A stretch of DNA of 64,000 bases from Tilletia caries (Eukaryota; Basidiomycota; Exobasidiomycetes; Tilletiales; Tilletiaceae). Position 1 is the stretch's first letter, and each line of letters opens with the position of its first letter. Both the position numbers and the translations under genes were made by a program. Of this stretch, positions 21,129 through 31,160 are shown one piece after another. The stretch covers positions 2,480,001 through 2,544,000 of the forward strand of contig JALUTQ010000004.1 in assembly GCA_032718865.1 (NCBI GenBank). The letters are read 5' to 3'. Under the pieces are notes generated by a model that saw only the letters and a program-made list of their open reading frames with translations, searched no databases and was not told the DNA's origin.

Positions 21129-23525
21129 GGGGCCGCCTAAGGACACAACACCCACAGCTAGGCACACAACTGATCACTGCGCACACAACTGTGTGAAGGT
21201 GGTCACTGTTCACACGGAAGATTGGAGGAGGCAGCAGATGAACCAGAAACGGAAAATCATATTGAAGTCGAGAGTCAAAAAAATGAAATGAAGAGAAAGG
21301 AAGAATTCCCATGGATGCATGCAGAAGGCTGAGAGACCGAGGAATGGCAGAGACTACGCTTCGGGGCACTGGTTGAGCCTATGAGCGGTAGACTGGCACT
21401 TGCCGCACGGCTGCGGACAATGAGCGGAGTCGTGCGATGGCTGATGACAATTGCGACAACGCCGCTTGCTTTTGGCATGCTGCTGCTCGGCCTTTTTCGT
21501 TCCCGGTCAGGATTCGGCCACTGCTCGTTGTTGAAGGCCGTCCCTGCTTTTTGCGAGGCAGGAGGGGATCGAGGACGCGGGGAAGACGAGGATTGTCCAT
21601 ACCGGCTGCCGTGCGCCACTGCGGATGGATTGATGTGAGAGGCAAAGGCAATTCCAGCTCATGAAGGAGGCGCATCGTGTGCCTGCATGGAAGGCCCATC
21701 GTCGCAGGGATAATGCAGCAGGGTGAATCGGATGAGGCAGACTCCTGCAGAGACTGTTCCGGCAGCTCCGCGTCTCCAGCTCGCACCACCTGCTGTTCTC
21801 GTGCCTTCTCCTTTGCCGCAGCTCGGCGGGCCAGTTCATCCTGGGTCTTGAGTATGTTCAGAGCGTACCGAGACACGTTGACTGTGAGTTCGGAAAAGAA
21901 TGGATCACCCAGAACAGGCAAGGGAATTTTTTGGCGGTCATTCAGGAAGTCGCTGGCGATGTGCGTGTGCTGGGCAACAAAATGGTTGTTGACCGCTTGT
22001 GTCACCGTGAACAGATTGCCATGGCGGGAATGCAGAAATTTCTTTAGCGTTGCGTGCGCACCCTCCGTCTTGGACGTGGCCCGCGTGCCCATATGCGGAT
22101 GTCTGTCGATATAGGCATTGACCCAGAGATGTTCGGCGGATAATTTGAGATCAATGTAGTGCACCAAGGCGGGGAAAGTGTCGCTCCATTCGTTTTTGAA
22201 GCACGTCCACGGCGTCCTCAAGTGCATCAAACGTTGGGGCGCCTCTGATCGTGTCGAAGTCGTGCAGAAATCTCTGAAATTCGTCCTCGTCTTGCAATAA
22301 AGGACGTGCGGTCTTGGAAACATTCTGCCGAATGTGCCATTGACACAGAACATGCGCAGAATTCGGCAGAGTGTTCAGGATGGCGGCGCTGATGGCTGCG
22401 TCTGCGTCCGTAAGAATCACGTCCGGGGCGAAGTCGAAAGCGATCTCCTTGAGCGCATTGAATGACCACATATAAGTCATCGTGGTTTCGTCGGGAAGGA
22501 ATGCAAGCGCAGCGGTGAAGGATCGGTTTGAACTCGTCAGACCCACGAAATGAAGAAGCGGCATACGGTTTTGGTTGGTGTTGTATGTGGCATCGACTGT
22601 GATCACGGTCCCAAACCGATGGAGAAGCTTGAGCGCTTTGGGATGGCTGAACAAAAGGCCATCGAGTCGGTGTGTTTCGCCGCTGATGCGCGTGAGGAGA
22701 GTACGATGAGGCCATTTCTGCTCCACGAGCCAGTCGAGAAGGGCTTCCGACGGGGCCAGGCCTTGCAGCTTCTCGCGTCGATGAGTCTGAATGAGGTTGC
22801 TGACATCTTTGGCCGTTACCAGCAAAGGGGGGGACGCGCTGGGCGAGAAAAGGAACGATCTGTCGCGCGCTCGTGCCATGCCGAACCATGTCAAGGACCT
22901 GTTCTCGCGAAGCCACGTCGAATCGCCGCAAAATAGGATGAGCCAGAGTCGAAACCGACGCCTCGTGTCCGGAGTGTTCAGCGCAATCCACTGCGATCGA
23001 CCAGATTTCTTCTCCATTGGTTCCGACCTTGAGAAATATGCGGGAACGGAACGAGCAGCTGTTTTTGCGCGTTGAATGCTTGCGCTGCCGATCTTCGTCC
23101 TGGATTTTGCGCGTGTTTCTGTATTCTCCGCCGCGATCGCAGATAAAGTAAAGGTAGCGGCCACCTTTGGCCGAGCGAGAGGTGACCAAAGCATAGCCAT
23201 GAGCTTCTGCCCAGGTTTGCTGATAGGCTTTGGCATCATCACTGCTGTCAAAAGTGGTGTCGATAGGGGGGGAGGAATCATTTGCGGTGTGTTGAGCTCC
23301 GCGGCGTCAACCGCCAAGTCGGCGAAGAAGTCCATGTCTGATGTTGATGGGTTAGCCATTTTTGCTGTGGTCATAGAGAGAACGAGAAAAAGAGATGGAC
23401 GCGCTGTCTTTCAATCTTTTCGACGCGTCGCGCGCGCTCTCCACAGTTGTGTGCGCAGTGATCAGTTGTGTGCGCAGTGATTAGTTGTGTGCCTAGCTGT
23501 GGGTGCTGTGTCCTTAGGCGGCCCC
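21129..23525 (-). mobile_element. Mutator-like DNA transposon (MULE) inserted in the 3' LTR
   Basis: Terminal inverted repeats of about 65 bp start GGGGCCGCCTAAGGACACA at both ends. A 9-bp target duplication CACCTTCGC lies at 21120-21128 and 23526-23534, a length typical of Mutator elements. The right TIR has an extra copy of an ~18 bp ACAACTGATCACTGCGCAC unit. The element is 2397 bp and has one transposase gene on the minus strand. Because it splits the LTR cleanly, the LTR before insertion can be recognised exactly. Confidence 0.93.
21379..23374 (-). pseudogene. MULE transposase, broken by three frameshifts
   Basis: Starting near 23374, the product has an acidic N-terminus and a WRKY/FAR1-like DNA-binding region (about 23190-22900, Cys/His residues around FICDRGGEY and the later SGHEASV). 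The DDE domain follows: VITVDATYNTN, FTAALAFLPDETTMTYMW, VILTDADAAISAAI and CQWHIRQN. A SWIM-type zinc motif near the end reads CCIIPATMGLPCRHTM. The frame breaks at a run of seven C's near 23265 (frame A to B), at another run of seven near 22828 (B to A) and at an A5 run near 22192 (A to the final frame). Outside these points the coding sequence is well preserved. It is either recently inactivated or affected by homopolymer sequencing errors. Confidence 0.88.
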
Positions 23526-24387
23526 CACCTTCGCCTTCCTTCTACTCTTTGTACTTAACTTCGACACGCATTCATATACACATCAAGCCTTTCTTTCCTT
23601 TGCAGTAGCTGCACATTACTCTTGCCAGCATGGATGGTATGGTGCATGTGATGAATGTCCCTCCCCCTTGCGGTAAATTCGATAGAAAAGCCAATTTTTG
23701 TGATAACCTACCTATCGCACGCGGAACGCGTTCCTGCTGTTCTCCTCTTCCTACATGACTAATTTCAATGGTAGCTAATTGTAGCGAAGTAATACATTTA
23801 TAAGGACCACGTGTAAAATTTGGTGTTGTGAAATGGTCGAATTTTGTTTTGGGTACAAACTTATGATACGTAGCTGTACATATGATCGTCGCGCTGTGGG
23901 AACAAGAGCGTGAACCGCGGTTGTTCCGGTAGCGGTTGAAAATTGAAATAGATGATTTTAGTTGCGTTCGTGGGAAACTGTGCAGAGTGGCACAAAGGAC
24001 GCGCTGGAACTTCGAACTTGGAATGGGAAGAAATGGTGGGCAATTTGAGGCTCAGCAAAAAAAAAATCACCGGTGAGTTGGGGGGTAGATCGTAGGGGCG
24101 AGCCAACCGACAACCAACCGCCGTATTTGTCGTCCTTTTGCCGATTTACCTATCCACGAAAAGCTGATTTACCGCCAATCGATTGGCGGTAGATCGTCGG
24201 ACAGGAATCTCGGCCCGCTGGCCCGCACCACACTGACACACACAGCAGCAGAAAGCATTGACATGATCCAATAATTGATTGCACGCAGAGATAGAAAGAC
24301 AAAGACAGAGAACAGCTGCGAGCGCAATGAAAGAGAAGGCTGAGGGAACACTGGCGGGAAGCTGAGGCAGACGGAGGGGATAGGGAA

Positions 24388-24446
24388 GCAGACGGGGCAG
24401 CAGACGGGGCAGCAGACGGGGCAGCAGACGGGGAAGCAGACGGGAG
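24388..24446. repeat. 12-bp tandem repeat
   Basis: About five copies of GCAGCAGACGGG with small variation. Confidence 0.85.
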
Positions 24447-25414
24447 GGACAGAGAAGACGGGACGAAGAACGACTGCAGACAGGGAGAAGAGAAGGAGAC
24501 AATGAAAGAGAAGCGTGAGCTGTTAGTGAGACTGGATGATCAGTAGTCAGTGATCGATCGGGGCAGAAGGTAGGAGAGAAGCGGGTCAGGAGCAGTCAGT
24601 GGTCGGGAGAGGGCTGGCGTCTTGTCAGTGGGAGGAGTTAGAGAGGGATGTCAGTGACGCGCAGCCAGCAGCAGGGTGATGGGCTGACAAGGGTGCGCAA
24701 GCTGATGAGTGAGTGGATGGGATGGATGGCTGGCTGGCTGGATGGCTGGATGGACGGGTCGGTGGAAGGTGCGTGGTGCGTGGTGTGCACAGTGCAGAAG
24801 ACGCGCACCTCATTTTTTTCTCTTCTCTTCGTTCTATCGGCCGAGACAAGCTCCCTGGCGCTGGCAGCTGGATGCCTGAAAATCGCTAAGTTCCAAACTC
24901 TGCTGCATGGACGCTGTGTTGTATTGAGCGAGCTGGTGGTGTTGTAATGAGCGATACAAAAAGAAAGATTGACCCAGGGCCGATACGCCGATACAACCTC
25001 TGTAATTGGCTAAGTTTTAATTTCTAAGCTGCCTGCGCGACTACAAATCTCTAATCTGGAACTGGAGCGTCGATTTACCCCCGATTCACCGCTGCTCCCC
25101 GACAACCGAAACGGACCCCCGTCAACTTACCGACGTCTTACCCCCTGATTGACCGCCACCCCCGACGATTTCGTTTTTGCTGAGTTTGAGGTCGCGCATT
25201 GGTTTATGTATACCGTACCATTCTCAGCATCGTTCCTTTCCTTGTTCCGCTCCGCGCTTCGTTGCGTGCTGCGTGTCTCGTCACGTTCTTATCTGCCCAC
25301 CGCATCTATCGAATCCGGTGCTGAGGCCAAGTTGAGGGAGAATCACGAGCCACGTGGGAGGAACTGAGGCACGTGGCTGGCTGAGATGGTGCCCCACGTG
25401 GAACTGAAATTCAA

Positions 25415-25640
25415 GATCGCGACTACATATCACTGGGCAAGATCCCTTTGTTGCGGGCTGTGCAAGTCCTTCTCGTTGAAGCGATGAAGCGGTTCCCCGT
25501 CGAAGGAGAGGGATTACCTTTTGACGTTTCCAAGGCTGTGTTGGCCTTGGCCAATGGCCATCCCTTGGAGAAGGTCGGCATCATGCTTCGGAAGGCGGGG
25601 TATTCTTTGACCCTGGGGCTGCCGATATTTTCGTGGGCAA
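25415..25640 (+). other. Possible protein-coding remnant
   Basis: An open stretch of ~75 codons has a balanced amino-acid composition, unlike its surroundings: SLGKIPLLRAVQVLLVEAMK, then LPFDVSKAVLALANGHPLEK. It has no plausible start or splice context and then runs into C-rich sequence. The family is unknown. Confidence 0.25.
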
Positions 25641-25970
25641 AACATCACCCCCACGGCCCCACGCCCCCACGCCCCCACCTGCAGACTGCGTGAGTGAAGC
25701 TCTGGACGGCAAGGGCCCCACGGCAAGGGCTCAAGCGCTCAAGTCAGGCACCCTTCTTCTCTGGACAGCGACGGCGGGGGCCCGGGGGCGGGGAGGGGAA
25801 GGTGAGCGCTGAGCGCTGAGCGCACTGGGGAGCACGGTCTGAGCGCGGGTTGTGTTGGAGAGGCTGCAGCAAAATTAAAGCGAAAGTGGTGGACAGACCA
25901 GTAGTAGCGGCTCCGTGGCTTGCCTTCTTGTTTTGCTCTCTTGTTCCGCAGGATGGGACGTGGGAGGCGG

Positions 25971-25978
25971 TATATAAA
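25971..25978 (+). promoter_or_regulatory. TATA box of the GPI-protein gene
   Basis: TATATAAA lies 129 bp upstream of the ATG at 26107 and is followed by a CT-rich initiator/leader region. Confidence 0.7.
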
Positions 25979-26106
25979 GAGCCCCTCCCCAGCTTCGTAT
26001 CGCACTGACGTTCAACTCCCCCCCAGCTATACTCTGAACTTCTCTCTCTCCTCTGTCTCTACCGCTATAATCCAGGATACCACCCTCGTCACTCCTTCTC
26101 CACAAG

Positions 26107-27030
26107 ATGCACGCCGCACTCCCCCTCCTCGCTCTCGCCACCGCTGCCACAGCCGTCTCCGTGCCAGCCACCCTCCAGACACGCCAATTCGGTGCCCTTG
26201 GTGCCCTCGTCAGTGGTCTCAGCTCCCCCTGCATCGGTAACATCGCCGGCCTCGCCCTCAGCGGTGACCTCTCCGACTGCCTCGGACTCTCCAGTGCCCT
26301 CGGCATCTTCACCTCCCTCGGCAGTGGAGACAGCCTCACACCCGCCATCCAGGGCTACCTCGCAGACAACATCTGCCCCAAGGACGCCTGCTCTTCCTCC
26401 GTCCTCTCCGATACCAAGAGCAAGGTTGCCAGCTCGTGCAACTCCGATGACCGCGCCAGCAACAACGGCGTCAACCTTGTCACCGGTCTTGAGCTCATCG
26501 TGAACAACTACACCCAGATCCGGAACATTGCCTGCCTCAAGCAGTCCAACTCGAACGACTACTGTGTCACTGACACGCTGCAGCTGTACGAGGACCAGAC
26601 CAAGTCGAACGTCACCGTGTCCAAGCTGATCTCGCTGGTGAGCGACCCCTCGTCATTGATCTCTTCTCTGTCGAACCCGACCGCCTTCTGCACCTCCTGC
26701 GTCGACGCCATCTCGTCCGTCGTCTTCGGCACCGCCCTCGGTGGTCCCTTCATCGCGAACAGCTCCGACTCCACGCTCAAGAACGGTCTCGTCCAGGGCT
26801 GCGGCGCCTCGTATGACGACAGCAGCATCCCCTCCGATGTCTCGGAATCGTTCTCGAACTCTACCTCGAGCACTACCGGATCCTCCAGCTCGTCCACGCC
26901 TGCTCCTTCGAGCTCGTCCAGCCAGCCCGCGAATGCTGCCGCGCCTGGTCTCAGCATGTCTGCGATCAACTTTGTGGCTCCCGTCACCCTTGCCCTCGGT
27001 GCCATCGCCGGTGTCCTCGTCGTTCTCTGA
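26107..27030 (+). CDS. Secreted GPI-anchored Ser-rich protein
   Basis: A single exon of 307 residues. A signal peptide (1-17, Leu/Ala-rich) is followed by a likely Kex2-type site TR at about 24-25. The mature part has about ten cysteines, several in CTSC/CPKDAC arrangements, and N-glycosylation sequons (NYT, NVT, NSS, NST). A Ser/Thr-rich stalk (about 235-275) leads to a small-residue omega region and a hydrophobic C-terminal tail (about 283-307), the hallmark of GPI anchoring. Codon use is strongly C-ending, and the TATA promoter is strong, suggesting high expression. It probably sits on the plasma membrane or cell wall. No enzymatic motif was seen. Confidence 0.8.
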   Translation: MHAALPLLALATAATAVSVPATLQTRQFGALGALVSGLSSPCIGNIAGLALSGDLSDCLGLSSALGIFTSLGSGDSLTPAIQGYLADNICPKDACSSSVLSDTKSKVASSCNSDDRASNNGVNLVTGLELIVNNYTQIRNIACLKQSNSNDYCVTDTLQLYEDQTKSNVTVSKLISLVSDPSSLISSLSNPTAFCTSCVDAISSVVFGTALGGPFIANSSDSTLKNGLVQGCGASYDDSSIPSDVSESFSNSTSSTTGSSSSSTPAPSSSSSQPANAAAPGLSMSAINFVAPVTLALGAIAGVLVVL

Positions 27031-27428
27031 TTCGTAGGAGACGGCCATACCGCACACACGCACACACAACACACCAGCGCTCCCTTATTTCTTCCTCAAC
27101 CCTCTTCTCCCTCATTCTTTCTATCCGACTCTGAGGCTACGATATGATTTCCGGTGCATACTTTGTCTTTTGTTCTTCTACATCTTTGGAAATCGCAACG
27201 ACTCCAGCCACTTATTTGCTTCAACGAGATGAGGCGGGATGCTGCCGACGCGTCTTGACGCGGTATACTGTACGTCTGCTGGGGGACGATCTTCGGCAGG
27301 GACGCGTCTGAGTACAAATGAGATGAGGTATGTCATTTCACTCACTCCCGTCGTCCCCCTGGTCGCACTGTGCTCATTCCGAACACGCCCACAAGTGACG
27401 CGTGACGCGTGACGAGGCACTCTCCACC

Positions 27429-29507
27429 ATGGAGGAGGCGCGCTTCAGCATGGCAGAAGCAGCACAGCGTGAGCAAATACGCGAGTCGCGGAAGCAGCTT
27501 CTGCTTTTGTATCCAGATGGCTTTTATCCAGCTGGCAAGACTTCGTCCTTCATTTCCAAGCGACGTGCCCGCGACGACGACGAAGACAGCAATGAGGGGG
27601 ACGACTCCGAGGGCGAGGATGACGACGACGACGACGAAGACGGCGGCGGCGATGCTGAGGAAGTCGACCAACTGGGTAACGCCCCGCCAACATATGACCG
27701 CTCCTCTGCCTCCAGCTCCATTGCGGCTTCCACAGCGATAGCTTCCGTCGCAGGACCATCCCACCCCCAACCTCAGGCTCAGGAAGCAAGCTCGTCCCGG
27801 ATACCTGCCACTGCTGTAGATGCTGTCCAAGGTCCTGCAGAAGCAGCACGAGAAGATGACGCAGGACGGAAGCCCTCTGCCTTATCAGAACCGCAGAAGA
27901 TCACCTACGGCCCTCTCAAGGAGCTCCAGCATACAAACGCACGCGCCTACCGCGGACCTCTCCCCGCCCAAACCGTGCTCAACCTCCTCCTAAAGCCCAG
28001 TCTCAGCGATCCAGCCCGGCGCGCCCTGACAGGCTATAACAAGGGCACCAATCTGGAATACCTCCATTTCCTAGGCATGTTCCCCGTCCCCGTCGCCTCC
28101 CGCCGCGGCCGCAAGTTCTCCTCCGCAACAACGACGAGGAGACGCAATGCAGCCGACGAGGAGACGTATGAGTTCGAACGGTGGCAGTGCCGCTGTTGCC
28201 ATGTGCACTTGCACGTCCGACCGCGGAATGTGAGCAATCTCCTCGCACATCTTATGGGCACGTCAAAGCAGCTCGGCTGCTTCGCCAAACGGTATGAGAG
28301 CGCGGTGGAGGAGCTTAGGGAGCCGCCGAAGGAGGTTATGGAGCGGTTGGTGCAGGCGCAGACTCAGGTGGGCACGCTGGTTGGACGGAAGCGCGGCCGA
28401 GGTAAACGCGAAGGCAGTTCGAATCTCAGTGCGAGTGGGAGTGGGACAGGGCTGCAAGAAGATACGGCACTGTTAGTCTCGGCCTCGGTCTCTGCGTCGG
28501 CGTCAGCATCAGGATCGAACTCCCCAGTAGCCAATCGGCCCAAACGCAAAGACCCTCCACTTTGGGAGCGAGATTCTGGGGAGGGACCAGCGCCGAAGCG
28601 TACGGCTGGGTATGATTCCTCTCTCAATACCAAGACACCACTACCACGCCTGCTGTCGTCGCTACCCTTCCCTCCACCGTCGGTATTGCCAAACCGGGCC
28701 TGGATCATAAGCACATCCTCCTCCCCTGTCACCTCGTTTCCTGCTCCTGCTCCTGCTGTCGCACAGGGTTCCGGCCATAGCCTTACCCATCTTCGACCAC
28801 TTCCTGGCGAGCAGGATGATGTGGTGATACCCTTTGGGGCACCCGCTGTCCTACCTTCCACCCACGACGGCGTCGTGCTACAAAGCAGCAGCAGCAGTAG
28901 CGACAACGGTCCCGAACTCACATACAATACGTGTCTCCCACCCCCCCTATTCCCGCACCTGGCCCGCAACCCGACATTCTCCATCGCCTCCACAGCCAAC
29001 CCTTCTTCCCTCGTGATCCTCACGAGCAATCCCACATTGGGTCTGCTGACGGGGTACAACCCGCGCGAGGTGCTCGTTGGCGTGCGCTTGTCCGAGATGA
29101 TCGCCCCGGAGGATGGCGTGTTCTTGGAGAGGATGGCGAGGGATGTTTTGAGTTTTGCGCTCATTCGGGCCGAGGTGGAGGGAGAGACGAGCAGCAGGGT
29201 CGAGACCGAGAGCGGGAGCGGTAGCGGTAGCGGTAGCGGTCGTAGAGCAACGCTCTCACCAGCCGAGGTCGAGCTACCCCCAGATTGGGTCGAACGCACC
29301 CTGAACCCGACGGCCCAGGCACAGATGCAGCTCCGCGTCCGACACGCCTACGGCTTTTTCGACGCGTACCTCGTCCGGGTCCACGTGGGGCCCTTACCTG
29401 GCTTCGTGGTGCAGGATCCGAGGACGCATCGGGGTGCGGTTCTGGTGTGGACTTTTTTGAAGATGGGGAATGTGCAGGCGGGGATGCCTGCGTTGCAGGT
29501 TGCTTGA
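27429..29507 (+). CDS. Nuclear-type protein with Cys/His finger and PAS-like domain
   Basis: A single exon of 692 residues from the ATG at 27429 (context CACCATGG). The frame is open a little upstream but without an ATG. An acidic Asp/Glu run is at about 50-75. A conserved-looking block (about 165-290) contains CRCCHVHLHV, a later LLAHLMG and a cysteine, a possible zinc-binding unit. A basic KRGRGKR stretch (about 320) could be an NLS. The C-terminal part (about 500-680) has PAS features: NPTFSIAST, then TGYNPREVLVG and a C-terminal strand pair ending in GAVLVWTFLKMG. The combination suggests a transcription regulator with a sensory domain. It is not a recognised white-collar protein: the GATA finger and flavin-binding loop are absent. 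Confidence 0.65.
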   Translation: MEEARFSMAEAAQREQIRESRKQLLLLYPDGFYPAGKTSSFISKRRARDDDEDSNEGDDSEGEDDDDDDEDGGGDAEEVDQLGNAPPTYDRSSASSSIAASTAIASVAGPSHPQPQAQEASSSRIPATAVDAVQGPAEAAREDDAGRKPSALSEPQKITYGPLKELQHTNARAYRGPLPAQTVLNLLLKPSLSDPARRALTGYNKGTNLEYLHFLGMFPVPVASRRGRKFSSATTTRRRNAADEETYEFERWQCRCCHVHLHVRPRNVSNLLAHLMGTSKQLGCFAKRYESAVEELREPPKEVMERLVQAQTQVGTLVGRKRGRGKREGSSNLSASGSGTGLQEDTALLVSASVSASASASGSNSPVANRPKRKDPPLWERDSGEGPAPKRTAGYDSSLNTKTPLPRLLSSLPFPPPSVLPNRAWIISTSSSPVTSFPAPAPAVAQGSGHSLTHLRPLPGEQDDVVIPFGAPAVLPSTHDGVVLQSSSSSSDNGPELTYNTCLPPPLFPHLARNPTFSIASTANPSSLVILTSNPTLGLLTGYNPREVLVGVRLSEMIAPEDGVFLERMARDVLSFALIRAEVEGETSSRVETESGSGSGSGSGRRATLSPAEVELPPDWVERTLNPTAQAQMQLRVRHAYGFFDAYLVRVHVGPLPGFVVQDPRTHRGAVLVWTFLKMGNVQAGMPALQVA

Positions 29508-30874
29508 GGATCGGCGCTGAGTAGGGAATGGGGTTGAACTTTGACCGTTTCCCTCCCACCCCTTCCCCCCCTTTCTTTGCGCCATATCCTCACTCTCATC
29601 ACTTTCCCCTTCCACTACCACCCTCACCAACCCACAGTGCCCATCGCAAGGCTTGGATCGGCAGATTGAGGGAGAGGGCGCGGCTTCCGGGTTCGGTGAA
29701 CACGTCAACCCCTCGCCCTCTCCATCACCATTTTCTATTTCTGCCCCAACGGGATGAAGTCCGCCTTCCCATTTTCCCAACACAGCATCAGCATCAGCAT
29801 CGCTCTCGATCCTTAATCATTAAAGGGACTCTCCAACTCCCTCATACCTCAGGTATCTCTTCAAACGCCAAGCGCCAGCATAATCCATGGCTTCTACCAA
29901 GAACGGCGGCCTTAAGGATTCGTGGTTTGGCTGCGTGTAATTCCTTCTTTCTGTTCGTCCCTTGCACACATAATGAACTTCTCTGCAACGGTGTACCCAT
30001 GTACCACATATCCAACCGCCCTCCTGCTCTGTACCTTTTTCCTGGAGATGCAGACCGCAGCATGCAGGCGACCTTGATGCTGGTGGGGAAGGACCGAGGA
30101 CACATCAGTAGTGGGTGCTTGCCAGTGGGGGGCTTGCAAGCGAGCGATCCAGGGAAGTCGGCTCGACAACCGCCCTCGCCACTCCTGCCACAATAAACAG
30201 CTTGCCGCTTTCCTGCTTTCTGAGTTCCTTCCGCTGGACAGATCTTTCACCAGAATCTCGTCCAGCCTCTCTTGCCAATAGAGGTCTTGATTCTTGGGTC
30301 CGCTCGAGTTTTATAGAAGGGCCTTGACGCTTGACGCGAGAGGCGGAAGCTCATATTTTTGATCTCGTCGCCCGCCCAGGAACACCACACAGTGGCGAAG
30401 AACCGACGTCGTGGTCCATGGACGGCAAGGCCAGTCCCAACTTCTGCGCAGATCAGACGGCAGGAGGATGACGCTGAGTGAGCATAGGAATGAGTATACA
30501 TACATCAACCTCGCGGACAACGAGCGCTTGGAAATGAATGGAGATGCTGCCGGAACCCGGACCGATTAGCCGACTCTCCTCGGAGCTCGGAGGATGCTCG
30601 GTCGCTTCGATCTACGATCTGTATTTGCGAGTACGTCCTGCCTCGGCATGCTCGGGTCGACGCTCGAGGCTCCCCTGACTCCCCTTCCCCTGGCCTCCTG
30701 CTCTTGACGCTTGACGGCGTGCGAGGTTTGCCGGTGGGACTCACTGAACTCGGAATTCGGCTTGAAAGCGCTCAAGAGTTTATTATTGCACTTCGCTGCC
30801 TTCGCACCCCCGAGGTTGGGAAAGACCTTCCACGTCGTCGTCTCCTATAGCGGGTGAGGCGGTGAGGAATGAGG
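29508..30874. other. Intergenic region left of the 6.2 kb TIR element
   Basis: About 1.37 kb with only short shadow frames. No gene, RNA or strong promoter signal was recognised. Confidence 0.5.
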
Positions 30875-30979
30875 CTCAGTGAAAATTTAAATGGATCCCC
30901 TGTGTATCAAACCTGTTTTTGTGTATCCGCTGTGTATTTTCTATGGATCAGTCGCCGATCTGCACGCATCACGAGTGCA

Positions 30980-31140
30980 CGACACGCGTGACATGCATGA
31001 CATTCATGACATCCGTGCGTGACATGCATGAAATATGCGTGCGTGACATGACATTCGGCATGAATGAATGTCATGAATGACATGAATGACATGAACCCGT
31101 GCTTCGAGTCGGCTGTCGTGCAGTCGTGACAGCGTGACAT
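30980..31140. repeat. CATGACATTCATGACAT-type array
   Basis: Iterated, partly palindromic GACATGCATGA/CATGAATGACAT words occupy about 160 bp, just inside the left subterminal region of the 6.2 kb element. Confidence 0.7.
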
Positions 31141-31160
31141 GCATTACTCTCTGCTGGCCG

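Larger units (their letters stand above)
18363..23630 (+). mobile_element. Non-autonomous LTR retrotransposon 2 (split by a MULE)
   Basis: The 5' LTR 18363-18596 (234 bp) begins TGTGCTGG and ends CCAGCA. The 3' LTR is 20991-21128 plus 23535-23630, also 234 bp once the MULE and one copy of its target duplication are removed. The flanks CGGAT and TGGAT match at 4 of 5 bases, an imperfect target duplication. A PBS-like TGGTGATGAGAGGGATTC follows the 5' LTR, and a purine tract precedes the 3' LTR. It shares LTR ends, the PBS and the pre-LTR sequence with element 1, so both are subfamilies of one lineage. The interior holds no polymerase but carries host gene fragments. Confidence 0.9.
20991..23630 (+). 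repeat. 3' LTR of retroelement 2, interrupted
   Basis: The LTR halves 20991-21128 and 23535-23630 are separated by a 2397 bp DNA transposon and its 9-bp target duplication (CACCTTCGC). Confidence 0.9.
15207..23876. mobile_element. Tc1/pogo-like shell element hosting the transposon nest
   Basis: The left end CAGTAGAGTCTCAAAAGTTT (15207) and the reverse complement of the right end, CAGCTACGTATCATAAGTTT (ending at 23876), share the outer CAG and a downstream exact block AAGTTTGTACCCAA. Both ends are flanked by TA, the expected Tc1/mariner target. What remains of the element itself is 15207-15316, 17753-18362 and 23631-23876; the rest is later insertions. No transposase survives in those pieces. 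Confidence 0.6.
23877..26106. other. Repeat-rich intergenic region with GPI-protein promoter at its right end
   Basis: No convincing gene. It contains a 20-bp perfect palindrome (24171-24190), a 12-bp tandem repeat (24388-24446), a GATGGCTG tandem (about 24718-24760) and a possible coding remnant (25415-25640). The last 150 bp form the promoter of the next gene. Confidence 0.55.

Noticed and set aside
23085..23480. Plus-strand frame over the MULE right end
   Set aside because: Antisense to the transposase 5' region and running into the TIR.
24388..24446. CRISPR-like array
   Set aside because: Adjacent 12-bp tandem repeats with no spacers, in a eukaryotic genome.
28364..29299. 311-codon minus-strand frame within the PAS-like gene
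   Set aside because: Antisense shadow of a GC-rich exon. The plus-strand frame has domain-like blocks and a good start context.
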